DNA of 64,000 nt from Planococcus donghaensis MPA1U2 (GTDB lineage Bacteria > Bacillota > Bacilli > Bacillales_A > Planococcaceae). The stretch spans positions 1 through 64,000 of the forward strand of contig NZ_AEPB01000015.1 of NCBI RefSeq assembly GCF_000189395.1. Reading direction: 5' to 3'. Positions 52,231 through 60,657 of the stretch are shown here, piece after piece. The first letter of the stretch is position 1. The number at the start of each line of letters is the position of its first letter. The notes under the pieces were generated by a model. It worked only from the letters and a program-made list of their open reading frames with translations, was not told where the DNA came from and searched no databases. A program made the translations under genes and the position numbers.

Positions 52231-53552
52231 TTGCTTTAGTATTATTTGGGCTATTCTTCTTACTAGTATTTTTACGAGTGCCGATTGCGATATCACTCGG
52301 CGTTTCTTCGATTATTGTGCTCGTCTCTTCAAGTGGCATTTTCGGCTTAGAGATGGTTACAGACATCATGTATACCAGTGTTGCTAAATTTACATTACTC
52401 GCGATTCCGTTTTTTATATTAGCGGGCGTTATTATGGAACACGTTGGAATTTCGAAACGACTTATTGATTTTGCACAAACATTAGTAGGGCATCGAAAAA
52501 GCGGAATTGTTCTAGTAACCGTTATTGTTGCAGTCTTTTTTGCAGCGATATCAGGATCCGGTCCCGCAACGGTAGCTGCTATCGGAGGGATTTTGATTCC
52601 TTCTATGATCAAAAATGGGTATAAAAAGGAAACTGCTGGAGCGCTAGTTGCGAGTTCCGGTGCAATTGGAATTGTTATTCCCCCGAGTATCGCATTTATT
52701 GTCTTTGCCGTTGTAGCTGGAGATCAAATTCCTGTAACAATAAACCGATTATTTATGGCAGGTGTCGTGCCGGGTATTTTAATGGGAGCTGCCTTCGTTA
52801 TCGCAGCACTTATCGTGCGATCTCGTCAGGAAAAACGCGGAGAGTTTGTATTGCCAGAAGGCGTAGAAATCCGGAAAGCGACAGGGAAAGAGCAGTGGGC
52901 TGCTTTTGTTGGTGCACTTCCTGGGTTAATGATTCCCGTTATTATTTTGGGTGGTATTTATGGAGGTTTCTTCACACCTACAGAAGCTGCTGTAGTTGCA
53001 GTTGTTTACGGTTTACTCGTAGGTATGATTATTAACAGACAAGATACATTCAAAAAAATGTATCGTATTTTTATCGAAGCAGCAGTTCAAACAGCGGTCG
53101 TCATGATTATTGTCAGTGCAGCATCTGTCTTTGCTTATATCGTGACAACTGAACAAATTGCACGAGATATATCAGAAGGCATTTTAGGCTTAACTAGTAA
53201 TCCGATTTTAATCTTATTGCTAATTAACGTTGTGCTGTTAATAGCCGGTGCATTTATTGATGCCATTTCTGCTTATTATATTTTTGTTCCGATCTTGTTG
53301 CCAATCATCATCTTTTTAGAAGTAGACCCGACCGTATTCGGTGTCATCATGACGGTCAACTTAGCAATTGGATTGTTTACACCTCCTGTAGGATTGAATC
53401 TCTATGTGGCTGCTGGAATATCCGAGACCAGTATTGTCGAGATATCGCGAGGAGTTTTACCTTTCATCATCGCAGCGATTATTGTCCTGATGCTCGTTAC
53501 ATATATACCGCAAATCTCAACATTCTTACCAGATTTATTAAATGTGAAATAG
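52227..53552 (+). CDS. dctM: TRAP transporter large permease DctM
   Basis: 441 residues with about 12 membrane helices. Signatures: VFLRVPIAISLGVSS, AISGSGPATVAAIGGILIPSMIKNGYKKETAGALVASSGAIGIVIPPSI, GGFFTPTEAAVVAVVYGL and NLAIGLFTPPVGLNLYVAAGI. It drives sodium-coupled uptake of the acid bound by DctP. Member of the continuous operon; the SDR gene follows within 13 bases. Confidence 0.95.
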   Translation: MIALVLFGLFFLLVFLRVPIAISLGVSSIIVLVSSSGIFGLEMVTDIMYTSVAKFTLLAIPFFILAGVIMEHVGISKRLIDFAQTLVGHRKSGIVLVTVIVAVFFAAISGSGPATVAAIGGILIPSMIKNGYKKETAGALVASSGAIGIVIPPSIAFIVFAVVAGDQIPVTINRLFMAGVVPGILMGAAFVIAALIVRSRQEKRGEFVLPEGVEIRKATGKEQWAAFVGALPGLMIPVIILGGIYGGFFTPTEAAVVAVVYGLLVGMIINRQDTFKKMYRIFIEAAVQTAVVMIIVSAASVFAYIVTTEQIARDISEGILGLTSNPILILLLINVVLLIAGAFIDAISAYYIFVPILLPIIIFLEVDPTVFGVIMTVNLAIGLFTPPVGLNLYVAAGISETSIVEISRGVLPFIIAAIIVLMLVTYIPQISTFLPDLLNVK

Positions 53553-53565
53553 GAGGATGATTAAA

Positions 53566-54312
53566 TTGAAAATGCAAAATGAGGTAGCCATTATAACAGG
53601 TGCAGCGAGTGGGATTGGGCAAGCAGTAGCAATTGAAATGGCAAAAGAAGGCGCTCGTGTTATTTTAGTGGACTTGAATTCATGTGAGAAAACAATCGCT
53701 TTACTAGATGGAGCCGAGTATTTGGAATGTCTAGGCGATATTAGAGACGCTGATTTTGTTAAAGCTGTTATCAATCGAACTATCGAAAAATACCATGAAA
53801 TTCACGTGTTGGTAAATAATGCAGGGACGTGCAGTCGTTTAGATTTAGAAGATATGACGGTTGAAATGTGGGATCGGGATATGGATACAAATTTAAAAGC
53901 GACTTTCTTGTTTACGCAAGCCGTTGTTTACCCGCATATGAAAGAAGGCGGATATGGACGCATTGTCAATATTAGCTCGGTATCGGGACTTAATGGTGGC
54001 GTCGTATCAGGTGGAGAAAAAAATGGCCGTTCAGGTCCGGCGTATTCAGCATCAAAAGGTGGAGTGATCGCTTTTACAAAATGGGTAGCAAAAGAAGTCG
54101 GGAAATACGGAATTACTTGTAACTCTGTAGCTCCGGGCGCAACGTTAACGGGTATTACGGCAGGCGTGCCATATGACACGAGCCAACAAGTGATTGACCG
54201 TATGGGCGATTCGCGTGATATTGCAAACGCTGTCATGTATTTTGCCGCAAAAGATGCAAGTTATACAACTTCACAAGTACTTAAAGTTGATGGAGGGATT
54301 AGCATTGGATAA
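53566..54312 (+). CDS. short-chain dehydrogenase/reductase in the TRAP operon
   Basis: About 248 residues. AGGAGG at 53551-53556 best serves TTG 53566; ATG 53557 is too close and ATG 53572 rather far. TGAASGIG cofactor motif, D in LVDLN favouring NAD, NNAG, SSVSG serine and YSASK, closing VLKVDGGISIG. A long loop GGVVSGGEKNGRSGPA precedes the Tyr. Probably oxidises a secondary alcohol of the imported acid or its product. Its last 8 bases overlap the start of the PPC gene. Confidence 0.9.
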   Translation: MKMQNEVAIITGAASGIGQAVAIEMAKEGARVILVDLNSCEKTIALLDGAEYLECLGDIRDADFVKAVINRTIEKYHEIHVLVNNAGTCSRLDLEDMTVEMWDRDMDTNLKATFLFTQAVVYPHMKEGGYGRIVNISSVSGLNGGVVSGGEKNGRSGPAYSASKGGVIAFTKWVAKEVGKYGITCNSVAPGATLTGITAGVPYDTSQQVIDRMGDSRDIANAVMYFAAKDASYTTSQVLKVDGGISIG

Positions 54313-54790
54313 CCCACGCATCCAAGCTGTCTATGATGAGAAAACCCATCGAATTGCAGGCCGATTGATGAAGGGTGTTGATTTGCTTGAAGGAATAAAA
54401 GAAGTATGTCGGCATTACAACGTAGAATCGGCACATTTCCAATGTTTTGGCTCGCTTCAACAAGCAACATACGTTCAAATTGAGCGGGGAGACGAAGAGG
54501 ATACACTTCGTTATTCAGAACGAGTTCAATCTACATCTCCAGTTGAGTTGCTATCAGGGTCTGGTTTTGTTGGATATGGAGAAAACAGAGAGCTCGATGT
54601 CCATTTTCATGGCATGATGATCGATTGTGATCGCCAAATCGATGGAGGCCATTTTTTAAGCGGTCAAAATCCGGTAGCAGTCACATTAGAGTATGTGATA
54701 TTGCCGGTAAATGGAGTTGAAATGGAACGTGGCATCGATTCTCATTGGGGTTTACCTGTATTTCAATTTTCAAAAAGGAGTGTCTTATAA
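54305..54790 (+). CDS. PPC/DUF296-domain protein
   Basis: 161 residues from TTG 54305, with GGAGGG 7 bases before it inside the SDR gene. The frame upstream of this is SDR overlap. PPC-domain features: AGRLMKGVDLLEGIKEVCRHYNV, then ESAHFQCFGSL, LLSGSGFVG, and ELDVHFHGMM followed by GGHFL, the His-rich face typical of bacterial DUF296 proteins and probably a metal site. DUF296 proteins are usually called DNA-binding, from plant AT-hook homologs, but this one has no AT-hook. Being inside a catabolic operon suggests an enzymatic or ligand-sensing role. Confidence 0.82.
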   Translation: MDNPRIQAVYDEKTHRIAGRLMKGVDLLEGIKEVCRHYNVESAHFQCFGSLQQATYVQIERGDEEDTLRYSERVQSTSPVELLSGSGFVGYGENRELDVHFHGMMIDCDRQIDGGHFLSGQNPVAVTLEYVILPVNGVEMERGIDSHWGLPVFQFSKRSVL

Positions 54791-56272
54791 ATGGAAACTT
54801 TAGGCCAGTTAGCAGTAAAGTCGGCACACGCATATCCGGAAAAAATAGCAGTGAAAGATGATAATCGCTCATTCACGTATAAAGAATTTTTAGTTCGAGC
54901 TAATGCATTGGCTGCATATTTTCATGCATCTGGATTTAAAAAAGGAGACCGAATTGGGATTTTGATGTCAAACCGTATAGAACATATCGAACTAGACATT
55001 GCTGTCTCATTAGCAGGGCTTGTTAAAGTGCCATTAAATTACCGGCTGCATCCAAAAGAATTAAAGTATATGATTCACGATTCAGACCTTAGCCTATTAA
55101 TAGGTGAAAAAAAACTTCTGGATACAATCGAAACTGGCGTGCCCCTTTTATATATGGGAGAAGATTTTGAGAGAACAGTTGCTCAGTACGTAGGACAGTC
55201 GTTTACTGAACAAGTAGCAGAAGATGATTTGTTTGCCATTATGTATACTTCAGGAACGACAGGTAATCCAAAAGGAGTTATGCTATCGCATCGCAATATT
55301 ATTGCAGGTGCGCTGTCATTAGCCCAAGTTTGTGAAGTCGATTATCAAGATGTTATAGGCCACGTCGCACCGCTAACTCATGGCGCAAATTTTTTAAGTC
55401 ATGTGGCTTGGCTGTTTGGTTTGACTCAAGTGGTATATAACAAATTTGAACCAGAAGAATTTTTAGACGGACTTGTTGAAGATAAAATCTCCGTGTTGTT
55501 TTTAGTGCCGACAATGGTCAATTTAATGATTCAACATCCTAATTTTGACGCTTCAAAATTAGCGACAGTGAAATCAATCAATATGGCAGGATCGCCAATA
55601 GCTGCGAGCAAACTACAAGAAGCGTTAGATAAAGCCGGAAACATTTTTGTGGAAACATATGGCCAAGTAGAAGCACCGATGTGCATTACCATGATGCCAC
55701 GTAATGAAATTCATAAACGACTGGATTCATGTGGTCGGATTGGCGTCTTTGTTGACGTGAAAATTGTAGACGATAAAAACAATGAAGTGCCACATGGTGA
55801 AGTTGGTGAAATTATTGCCAAAGGTTCACTTGTCATGCAAGGCTATTGGAACAATGAGAAGGCGACTAATGAAACAATGAGAGATGGTTGGCTACATACA
55901 GGAGATTTAGGAAGACGTGATGAAGCGGGATATGTGTATATTGTTGACCGCAAAAAAGATGTCATCATATCTGGAGGAGTTAATATTTATCCGCGCGAAG
56001 TAGAAGAAGTATTAAACCTGCATACAGGAGTTAAAGAAACCTGTGTAGTCGGTGTTCCTGATGATAAATGGGGAGAAAACGTTGTGGCATTTGTCGTTCC
56101 AAATGGAAGAGAAGAAGTAACAATTGAAAGCTTGATTAGCTTGTGCAAAGAAAATTTAGCAAGTTTCAAAAAACCAAAAGAAGTGTTTATTGTCGATGAA
56201 TTACCGAAAAGCTCGTATGGGAAAATTCTCAAACGCGAAATGAAAACCCAACACACGGAGGTGAGCCAATGA
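54791..56272 (+). CDS. acyl-CoA ligase (AMP-binding, class I adenylate-forming)
   Basis: 493 residues; AAAAAGGAG 11 bases before ATG. P-loop MYTSGTTGNPKG (151-162), YGQVEAPMC, TGDLGRRDEAGYVYIVDRKKD hinge and the C-terminal catalytic Lys K478 in SSYGKILKRE. Soluble, no signal. It would activate a carboxylic acid to its CoA thioester. Similar to long-chain or aromatic acid ligases, but substrate specificity cannot be read. Stop overlaps the thiolase start as ATGA. Confidence 0.92.
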   Translation: METLGQLAVKSAHAYPEKIAVKDDNRSFTYKEFLVRANALAAYFHASGFKKGDRIGILMSNRIEHIELDIAVSLAGLVKVPLNYRLHPKELKYMIHDSDLSLLIGEKKLLDTIETGVPLLYMGEDFERTVAQYVGQSFTEQVAEDDLFAIMYTSGTTGNPKGVMLSHRNIIAGALSLAQVCEVDYQDVIGHVAPLTHGANFLSHVAWLFGLTQVVYNKFEPEEFLDGLVEDKISVLFLVPTMVNLMIQHPNFDASKLATVKSINMAGSPIAASKLQEALDKAGNIFVETYGQVEAPMCITMMPRNEIHKRLDSCGRIGVFVDVKIVDDKNNEVPHGEVGEIIAKGSLVMQGYWNNEKATNETMRDGWLHTGDLGRRDEAGYVYIVDRKKDVIISGGVNIYPREVEEVLNLHTGVKETCVVGVPDDKWGENVVAFVVPNGREEVTIESLISLCKENLASFKKPKEVFIVDELPKSSYGKILKREMKTQHTEVSQ

Positions 56273-57402
56273 CGAATGTTTATGTACATGGTATTGGCAT
56301 GACAAAGTTTGGTACATTAACGTCTTCACTAAAAGAATTGTTATTGGAGGCAAGTGCTGAAGCTTTAATTGATGCAGGACGTCCAAAAATAGACGCTGTC
56401 TTTGTCGGTAATTTTATGGGGGGAAGCATTGCCAACCAAGAAATTTTAGGAGCTATTGTTGCAAATGAATTAGGACTCGGCTATATTCCTTCAACAAAAG
56501 TTGAAGGGGCATGTGCTTCCGGTGGTATTGCTTTCCGTCAAGGCTTGCTAGGCATTATGAGTGGAGAGTATGAAACGGTATTAGTAGCCGGTGTTGAAAA
56601 GATGAAACATGCGACTACACCAGATGTCACTCAAGCAATCAACGCGGCGATGGATACAACGACAAATGAAAAATATGCAGGTCTGACATTCCCAGGTTTC
56701 TTTGGAGTTTTAGCAAATCGCTATTTCCATGAGACAGGTGCAACTAAAGAGCATTTGGCACGTGTTGCATTAAAAAACCGTCAAAATGCGGTAAACAATC
56801 CGCTTGCTCAATTTGTTAAACCTGCGTCATTAGAAGAAATAATGGGCGCGCGTATGATCACAGATCCACTCGGTTTGTTTGATTGTTCACCAATGACCGA
56901 TGGCGCATCCGCAATAGTCATTTCACGTAAAAAATCGCCAATTCATGTGAAAGCATCCTCACAAGTTTCAGGTCCAACCAAAATGCAAGATGCTGCCAAC
57001 TTATTGTCGTTACCAGCCATTGGTGAGTCAGGGCGTCTAGCTTACGAAAAAGCAGGAGTCGGACCAGAAGATATTGATGTTGTGGAAATTCATGATTGCT
57101 TCTCAATGACGGAGATTATTGCAACAGAAGAACTTGGTTTCTTTAATCCTCTAGAAGGCTGGAAAGCAATTGAAGAAGGACGCACGCAAGTAACGGGGGA
57201 TAAGCCTGTGAACACGAGTGGTGGTTTACTATCTCGCGGACACCCAATTGGCGCAACGGGCATCGCACAAATTTATCAATTGGTACGTCAATTGCGAGGA
57301 AATGCGGCAAATCAATTAGAGAAAACGCCTCGTCTCGCTTTGGCACAAAATTTGGGTGGAACAGGTTCATACTCAACTGTCCATATTCTAGAAAGGGTGT
57401 AA
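56269..57402 (+). CDS. thiolase-like enzyme of the lipid-transfer/SCP-x type
   Basis: 377 residues. N-terminal acyl-accepting Cys C82 in VEGACASGGIAFRQG, HDCFSMTE, and GGLLSRGHPIGATG with the conserved His. The usual C-terminal CxG motif with the second Cys is replaced by QNLGGTGSYS. This is the pattern of SCP-x-like or Ltp-type thiolase relatives, which often pair with a DUF35 protein, as here 3 bases downstream. It probably cleaves or forms a C-C bond in an acyl-CoA; thiolysis versus aldol cleavage is open. Confidence 0.88.
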   Translation: MTNVYVHGIGMTKFGTLTSSLKELLLEASAEALIDAGRPKIDAVFVGNFMGGSIANQEILGAIVANELGLGYIPSTKVEGACASGGIAFRQGLLGIMSGEYETVLVAGVEKMKHATTPDVTQAINAAMDTTTNEKYAGLTFPGFFGVLANRYFHETGATKEHLARVALKNRQNAVNNPLAQFVKPASLEEIMGARMITDPLGLFDCSPMTDGASAIVISRKKSPIHVKASSQVSGPTKMQDAANLLSLPAIGESGRLAYEKAGVGPEDIDVVEIHDCFSMTEIIATEELGFFNPLEGWKAIEEGRTQVTGDKPVNTSGGLLSRGHPIGATGIAQIYQLVRQLRGNAANQLEKTPRLALAQNLGGTGSYSTVHILERV

Positions 57403-57405
57403 TGG

Positions 57406-57708
57406 ATGAAAATTTACTCTTGTTGTGGCAAAGAATCTATTACGAAAAAGTATTTCTGTTCAGAATGCGGCAAATCGGAATTTGAAGAAAAAGAAGTTTC
57501 CGATTCAGGAACAGTTTATAGTTTTACCAAAATTCATATCGCTCCAGCTGAATTTGCAGACATTGCGCCTTATAACGTGGTGTTAGTCGACTTGGATGAA
57601 GCAGATGCTAAAGTTACCACGCGAATCGAGGAAGATGTGAAGATTGGTGACAAAGTAAATTTAGATCGAATTGAAAACGATGCGTATATTTACAAGCGGG
57701 TTTCTTAA
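57406..57708 (+). CDS. DUF35 Zn-ribbon/OB-fold protein
   Basis: 100 residues. N-terminal zinc ribbon with cysteines at 6, 7, 18 and 21 (the first pair is CC, not the usual CxxC), followed by an OB fold from about 33 (GTVYSFTKIHIAPAEFADIAPYNVVLVDLDE). DUF35 proteins bind CoA esters and form complexes with thiolase-like enzymes such as the one encoded just upstream. Last gene of the operon; strong terminator follows. Confidence 0.88.
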   Translation: MKIYSCCGKESITKKYFCSECGKSEFEEKEVSDSGTVYSFTKIHIAPAEFADIAPYNVVLVDLDEADAKVTTRIEEDVKIGDKVNLDRIENDAYIYKRVS

Positions 57709-57717
57709 TTAGTAACT

Positions 57718-57764
57718 AAAAAGCTTCCACCTAGGCAAAATATGCCTAGGTGGAAGCTTTTTTC
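57718..57764. terminator. strong terminator closing the operon
   Basis: A perfect 20-pair stem (AAAAAGCTTCCACCTAGGCA and complement) with loop AAATA, ending in T6; also serves the convergent DUF4256 gene. Confidence 0.95.
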
Positions 57765-57770
57765 AAGAAC

Positions 57771-58334
57771 CTAAACTCGCAATAATCCTCTAAATCCTCT
57801 GGCCCCGTAATACGAATCGGCTCCATTATGATATAAGAAGACTTGGCCATAACGGAAGTCACAGAACAAAGCACCGCCGCGATCTCTCACCTCTGCCGGT
57901 GTGGACACCCAACTAGATGTTTTGGAATCAAAAGTGCCAAGCTTTTGCAACGCGCGGTATTGCTCTTCGGTTAAGAGTTCAATGCCCATATTTGAAGCCA
58001 TGGTTACCGCATTATTGTCGGGTTTGTTTTTCTTTCGTGCATCGAGTGCTTTCTGATCGTAACAAATGCTTCTACGGCCACTGGGACTTTCTGCGGAACA
58101 ATCATAAAAGATGTATTCGTCGTTTACTTGGTCAAACTCTACAACATCAGGTTCTCCACCGGTCCTTTCCATTTCAAAAAGTGCCCATAATTTGTCCGAA
58201 TGAGCTTCTAGTTTTTCTTGAATCGGTTCCCACTCGATTGATTCGTGACGGTTCATGTTTTGGTTGAAACGGTCTTTCAAACTAGCTAATAATTCATCAC
58301 GTTGCTCGGTAGATAAAGCATTTTGCTTGCCCAT
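57771..58334 (-). CDS. DUF4256 domain protein
   Basis: 187 residues, full length for DUF4256: a helical N terminus (LSTEQRDELLASLKDRFNQNMNRH), then GGEPDVVEFD, YIFYDCSAESPSGRRSICYD, MGIELLTEEQYRALQKLG, and RGGALFCDFRYGQVFLYHNGADSYYGARGFRGLLRV. Function unknown. ATG 58334 follows AAAGGAGGCATGTCAT. Confidence 0.9.
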   Translation of the reverse strand: MGKQNALSTEQRDELLASLKDRFNQNMNRHESIEWEPIQEKLEAHSDKLWALFEMERTGGEPDVVEFDQVNDEYIFYDCSAESPSGRRSICYDQKALDARKKNKPDNNAVTMASNMGIELLTEEQYRALQKLGTFDSKTSSWVSTPAEVRDRGGALFCDFRYGQVFLYHNGADSYYGARGFRGLLRV

Positions 58335-58478
58335 ATGACATGCCTCCTTTTAGTTTTTATCTGTTCAGAATAATCTTATTTAATTGTGCACTGATAATAG
58401 AAGTTTGGCAAATAGTTTTAAGTAGAAACTTGGGTGCAGATTTCTCAATATTTTCACCGACTGTCCTTGACTTTCAAA

Positions 58479-58493
58479 TGATAACGATTATCA
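58479..58493 (+). promoter_or_regulatory. Fur box of the efe operon
   Basis: TGATAAC-G-ATTATCA, a 7-1-7 inverted repeat differing from the ideal TGATAAT/ATTATCA at one base, just downstream of TTGACT (58467). It implies repression of efeO-efeB-efeU by Fur with iron. Confidence 0.85.
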
Positions 58494-58531
58494 TTATTAA
58501 TTAGAGACAAAATGATGAAAGAGGGATATCC

Positions 58532-59377
58532 GTGAAAAAATCACCATTTCTACTATCTTCCATACTACTAAGCGCTGCACTAGTTGGTTGTGCACAACAA
58601 GAAGCAAGTCCACAACCTGAAGTAGCTGCAGAAACAATAGATTTACAAACAGAAGTAGACGCTTATAAAGAATTTGCGATAGAGCAAATGAATGAATTTG
58701 TTTTAGAAACTGAGAAGTTCACAGAAGCTGTAAAGAGTGGAGATATTGAAGAAGCAAAAGCCCTTTATCCTATAGCTCGCATGTACTTTGAACGTTCGGA
58801 ACCAATTGCCGAAAGCTTTGGCGACTTAGATCCGCGTATTGATGCACGCCTCGCGGATGTGAAAGAAGCTGGACAAGGCGAAGAAGAGTGGTCTGGTTAT
58901 CATAAAATCGAATATGGCCTTTGGGTAGAAAATACAACAGAAGGCTATGAAGAAATAGCAGATCAACTATTAACAGATACAAAAGAATTGCGAGCACGTG
59001 TTGAGACGGTGGAAGTTACACCAGACTTGATGATGACTGGTGCAGTAGATTTGTTAAATGAAGTATCTACTTCAAAAATCACTGGAGAAGAAGAAATCTT
59101 TTCTCATACTGATTTATATGATTTCCAGGCAAACGTCGAAGGTGCAGAAAAAATCTTTCGTATTTTAGAACCGGAAATCACAGCTAAAGATGAAGCATTA
59201 ACAGACAGCCTTGAAACCAAATTCGATGCCTTATATACATTATTGGACAACTATAGAGTAGGGGAAAACGGCTTTGTATCTTATGAAGAATTAACTGCTG
59301 AAGACACAAAACAATTATCATCTGCAGTAAATCAGTTAGGCGAACCCCTTAGTCAAATGGGTATCATAATGGAGTGA
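58532..59377 (+). CDS. efeO: iron uptake lipoprotein EfeO (EfeM type)
   Basis: 281 residues, GTG start with AGAGGG upstream. Lipobox LVGC with Cys20. The mature part is the M75/imelysin-like EfeO domain with the HxxE-type metal site in SGYHKIEYGLW. There is no cupredoxin domain, as in short EfeM/EfeO of Gram-positives. It binds iron outside the membrane for EfeU. Confidence 0.9.
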   Translation: MKKSPFLLSSILLSAALVGCAQQEASPQPEVAAETIDLQTEVDAYKEFAIEQMNEFVLETEKFTEAVKSGDIEEAKALYPIARMYFERSEPIAESFGDLDPRIDARLADVKEAGQGEEEWSGYHKIEYGLWVENTTEGYEEIADQLLTDTKELRARVETVEVTPDLMMTGAVDLLNEVSTSKITGEEEIFSHTDLYDFQANVEGAEKIFRILEPEITAKDEALTDSLETKFDALYTLLDNYRVGENGFVSYEELTAEDTKQLSSAVNQLGEPLSQMGIIME

Positions 59378-59382
59378 ATAAA

Positions 59383-60657
59383 ATGACCTCAACAGATGAA
59401 AAGTGGCTAGAAAAGAAAATATCCAGACGTTCTATGCTGAAAATTACTGGAGCTGGAGCGGCAGGAGTTGCGGTTCTCGCTTCTGGTATGGGCGGTATCG
59501 CCAAAGCCTTTGGTTTTGATATTCTTGATGATGATCAAACAGCCGAAAACAAAGTAAATTTTTATGGGAAACATCAGTCAGGCATCACCACAGCTACTAC
59601 TTCTCACGTTTACTTTGCCTCTTTGAATGTGCTAGTAGAATCACAAAGTGAGTTGCAGGATTTGTTTAAAATGTGGACACCTTTAGCCGTACGTTTAATG
59701 AATGGTGAGCAACTTGAAGAAGTTTCACAAGGTGTATTTACGCCACCAAAAGATACGGGCGAATCGTCAGGGTTAAATGCTTCGAATTTAACGGTGACGT
59801 TTGGTGTTGGACCTTCGCTGTTTGACAATAAAAAACTTGGTTTGAGTGGTATAAAACCAACAGAACTAAACGATTTGCCCCATTTTCCGCAAGACCAGCT
59901 GGATGAAAAGATTTCAGGTGGAGATATATGCATACAAGCATGCGCAGATGATCCACAAGTCGCTTTTCATGCTGTGCGAAATTTAGTGCGTGCAGCATCA
60001 GGAAAAGTGACGCTCAAATGGACGCAGACAGGATTTACATCGGTACCTAAAGTAAAAGATAAAAAAGAAACGCCACGAAACTTGTTTGCTTTTAAAGACG
60101 GTACGGTAAACCCAGACACGAAAAGTACAACCGACATGAAAGAAGTCGTCTGGGTACAGCCGGATGAGTCGAAAAGCTGGATGACGAACGGAACTTATTT
60201 AGTGGTCCGCAAAATTCAAATGCATTTAGAAACATGGGATCGAACTTCCTTACAAGGGCAAGAAGCAACGTTTGGCAGACATCGTGATAGCGGTGCTCCG
60301 ATTGGCAAGAAAAATGAGTTTGATGAAGTTGACTTAGATTCAAAAGATGCGACAGGCAATCCTCACATTCCCGTTGACTCACATGTCGCTTTAGCACGAA
60401 CAGTAAAAGACCAGATTATGAGAAGAGGATTTTCTTATTCAAGTGGTTTGGTTGATGAGACGGGTGCATATGATGCCGGTTTGTTATTTATTTCATTCCA
60501 GAAAAATCCACAACAATTTATCAATATCCAAAATGCAATGGGGCGCGTCGATAAGCTGAACGAATACATTACCCACCGGGGTAGCGGTGTTTTTGCTTGC
60601 TTCCCAGGGATTCAAAAAGGGAGTTATATAGGTGAGAAATTTTTTAATACATATTAA
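59383..60657 (+). CDS. efeB: Tat-exported DyP-type heme peroxidase EfeB
   Basis: 424 residues from ATG 59383 (GGAGT 8 bases upstream; GTG 59374 overlaps efeO). Tat signal with SRRSMLKITGAGAAG. DyP body: LFAFKDGTVN (the catalytic Asp of the GxxDG motif is present but its first Gly is Ala), heme-ligand His in VDSHVALARTV, distal Arg in MRRGFSYS. Exported folded with heme; thought to oxidise ferrous iron or release iron from heme for EfeU. Confidence 0.93.
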   Translation: MTSTDEKWLEKKISRRSMLKITGAGAAGVAVLASGMGGIAKAFGFDILDDDQTAENKVNFYGKHQSGITTATTSHVYFASLNVLVESQSELQDLFKMWTPLAVRLMNGEQLEEVSQGVFTPPKDTGESSGLNASNLTVTFGVGPSLFDNKKLGLSGIKPTELNDLPHFPQDQLDEKISGGDICIQACADDPQVAFHAVRNLVRAASGKVTLKWTQTGFTSVPKVKDKKETPRNLFAFKDGTVNPDTKSTTDMKEVVWVQPDESKSWMTNGTYLVVRKIQMHLETWDRTSLQGQEATFGRHRDSGAPIGKKNEFDEVDLDSKDATGNPHIPVDSHVALARTVKDQIMRRGFSYSSGLVDETGAYDAGLLFISFQKNPQQFINIQNAMGRVDKLNEYITHRGSGVFACFPGIQKGSYIGEKFFNTY

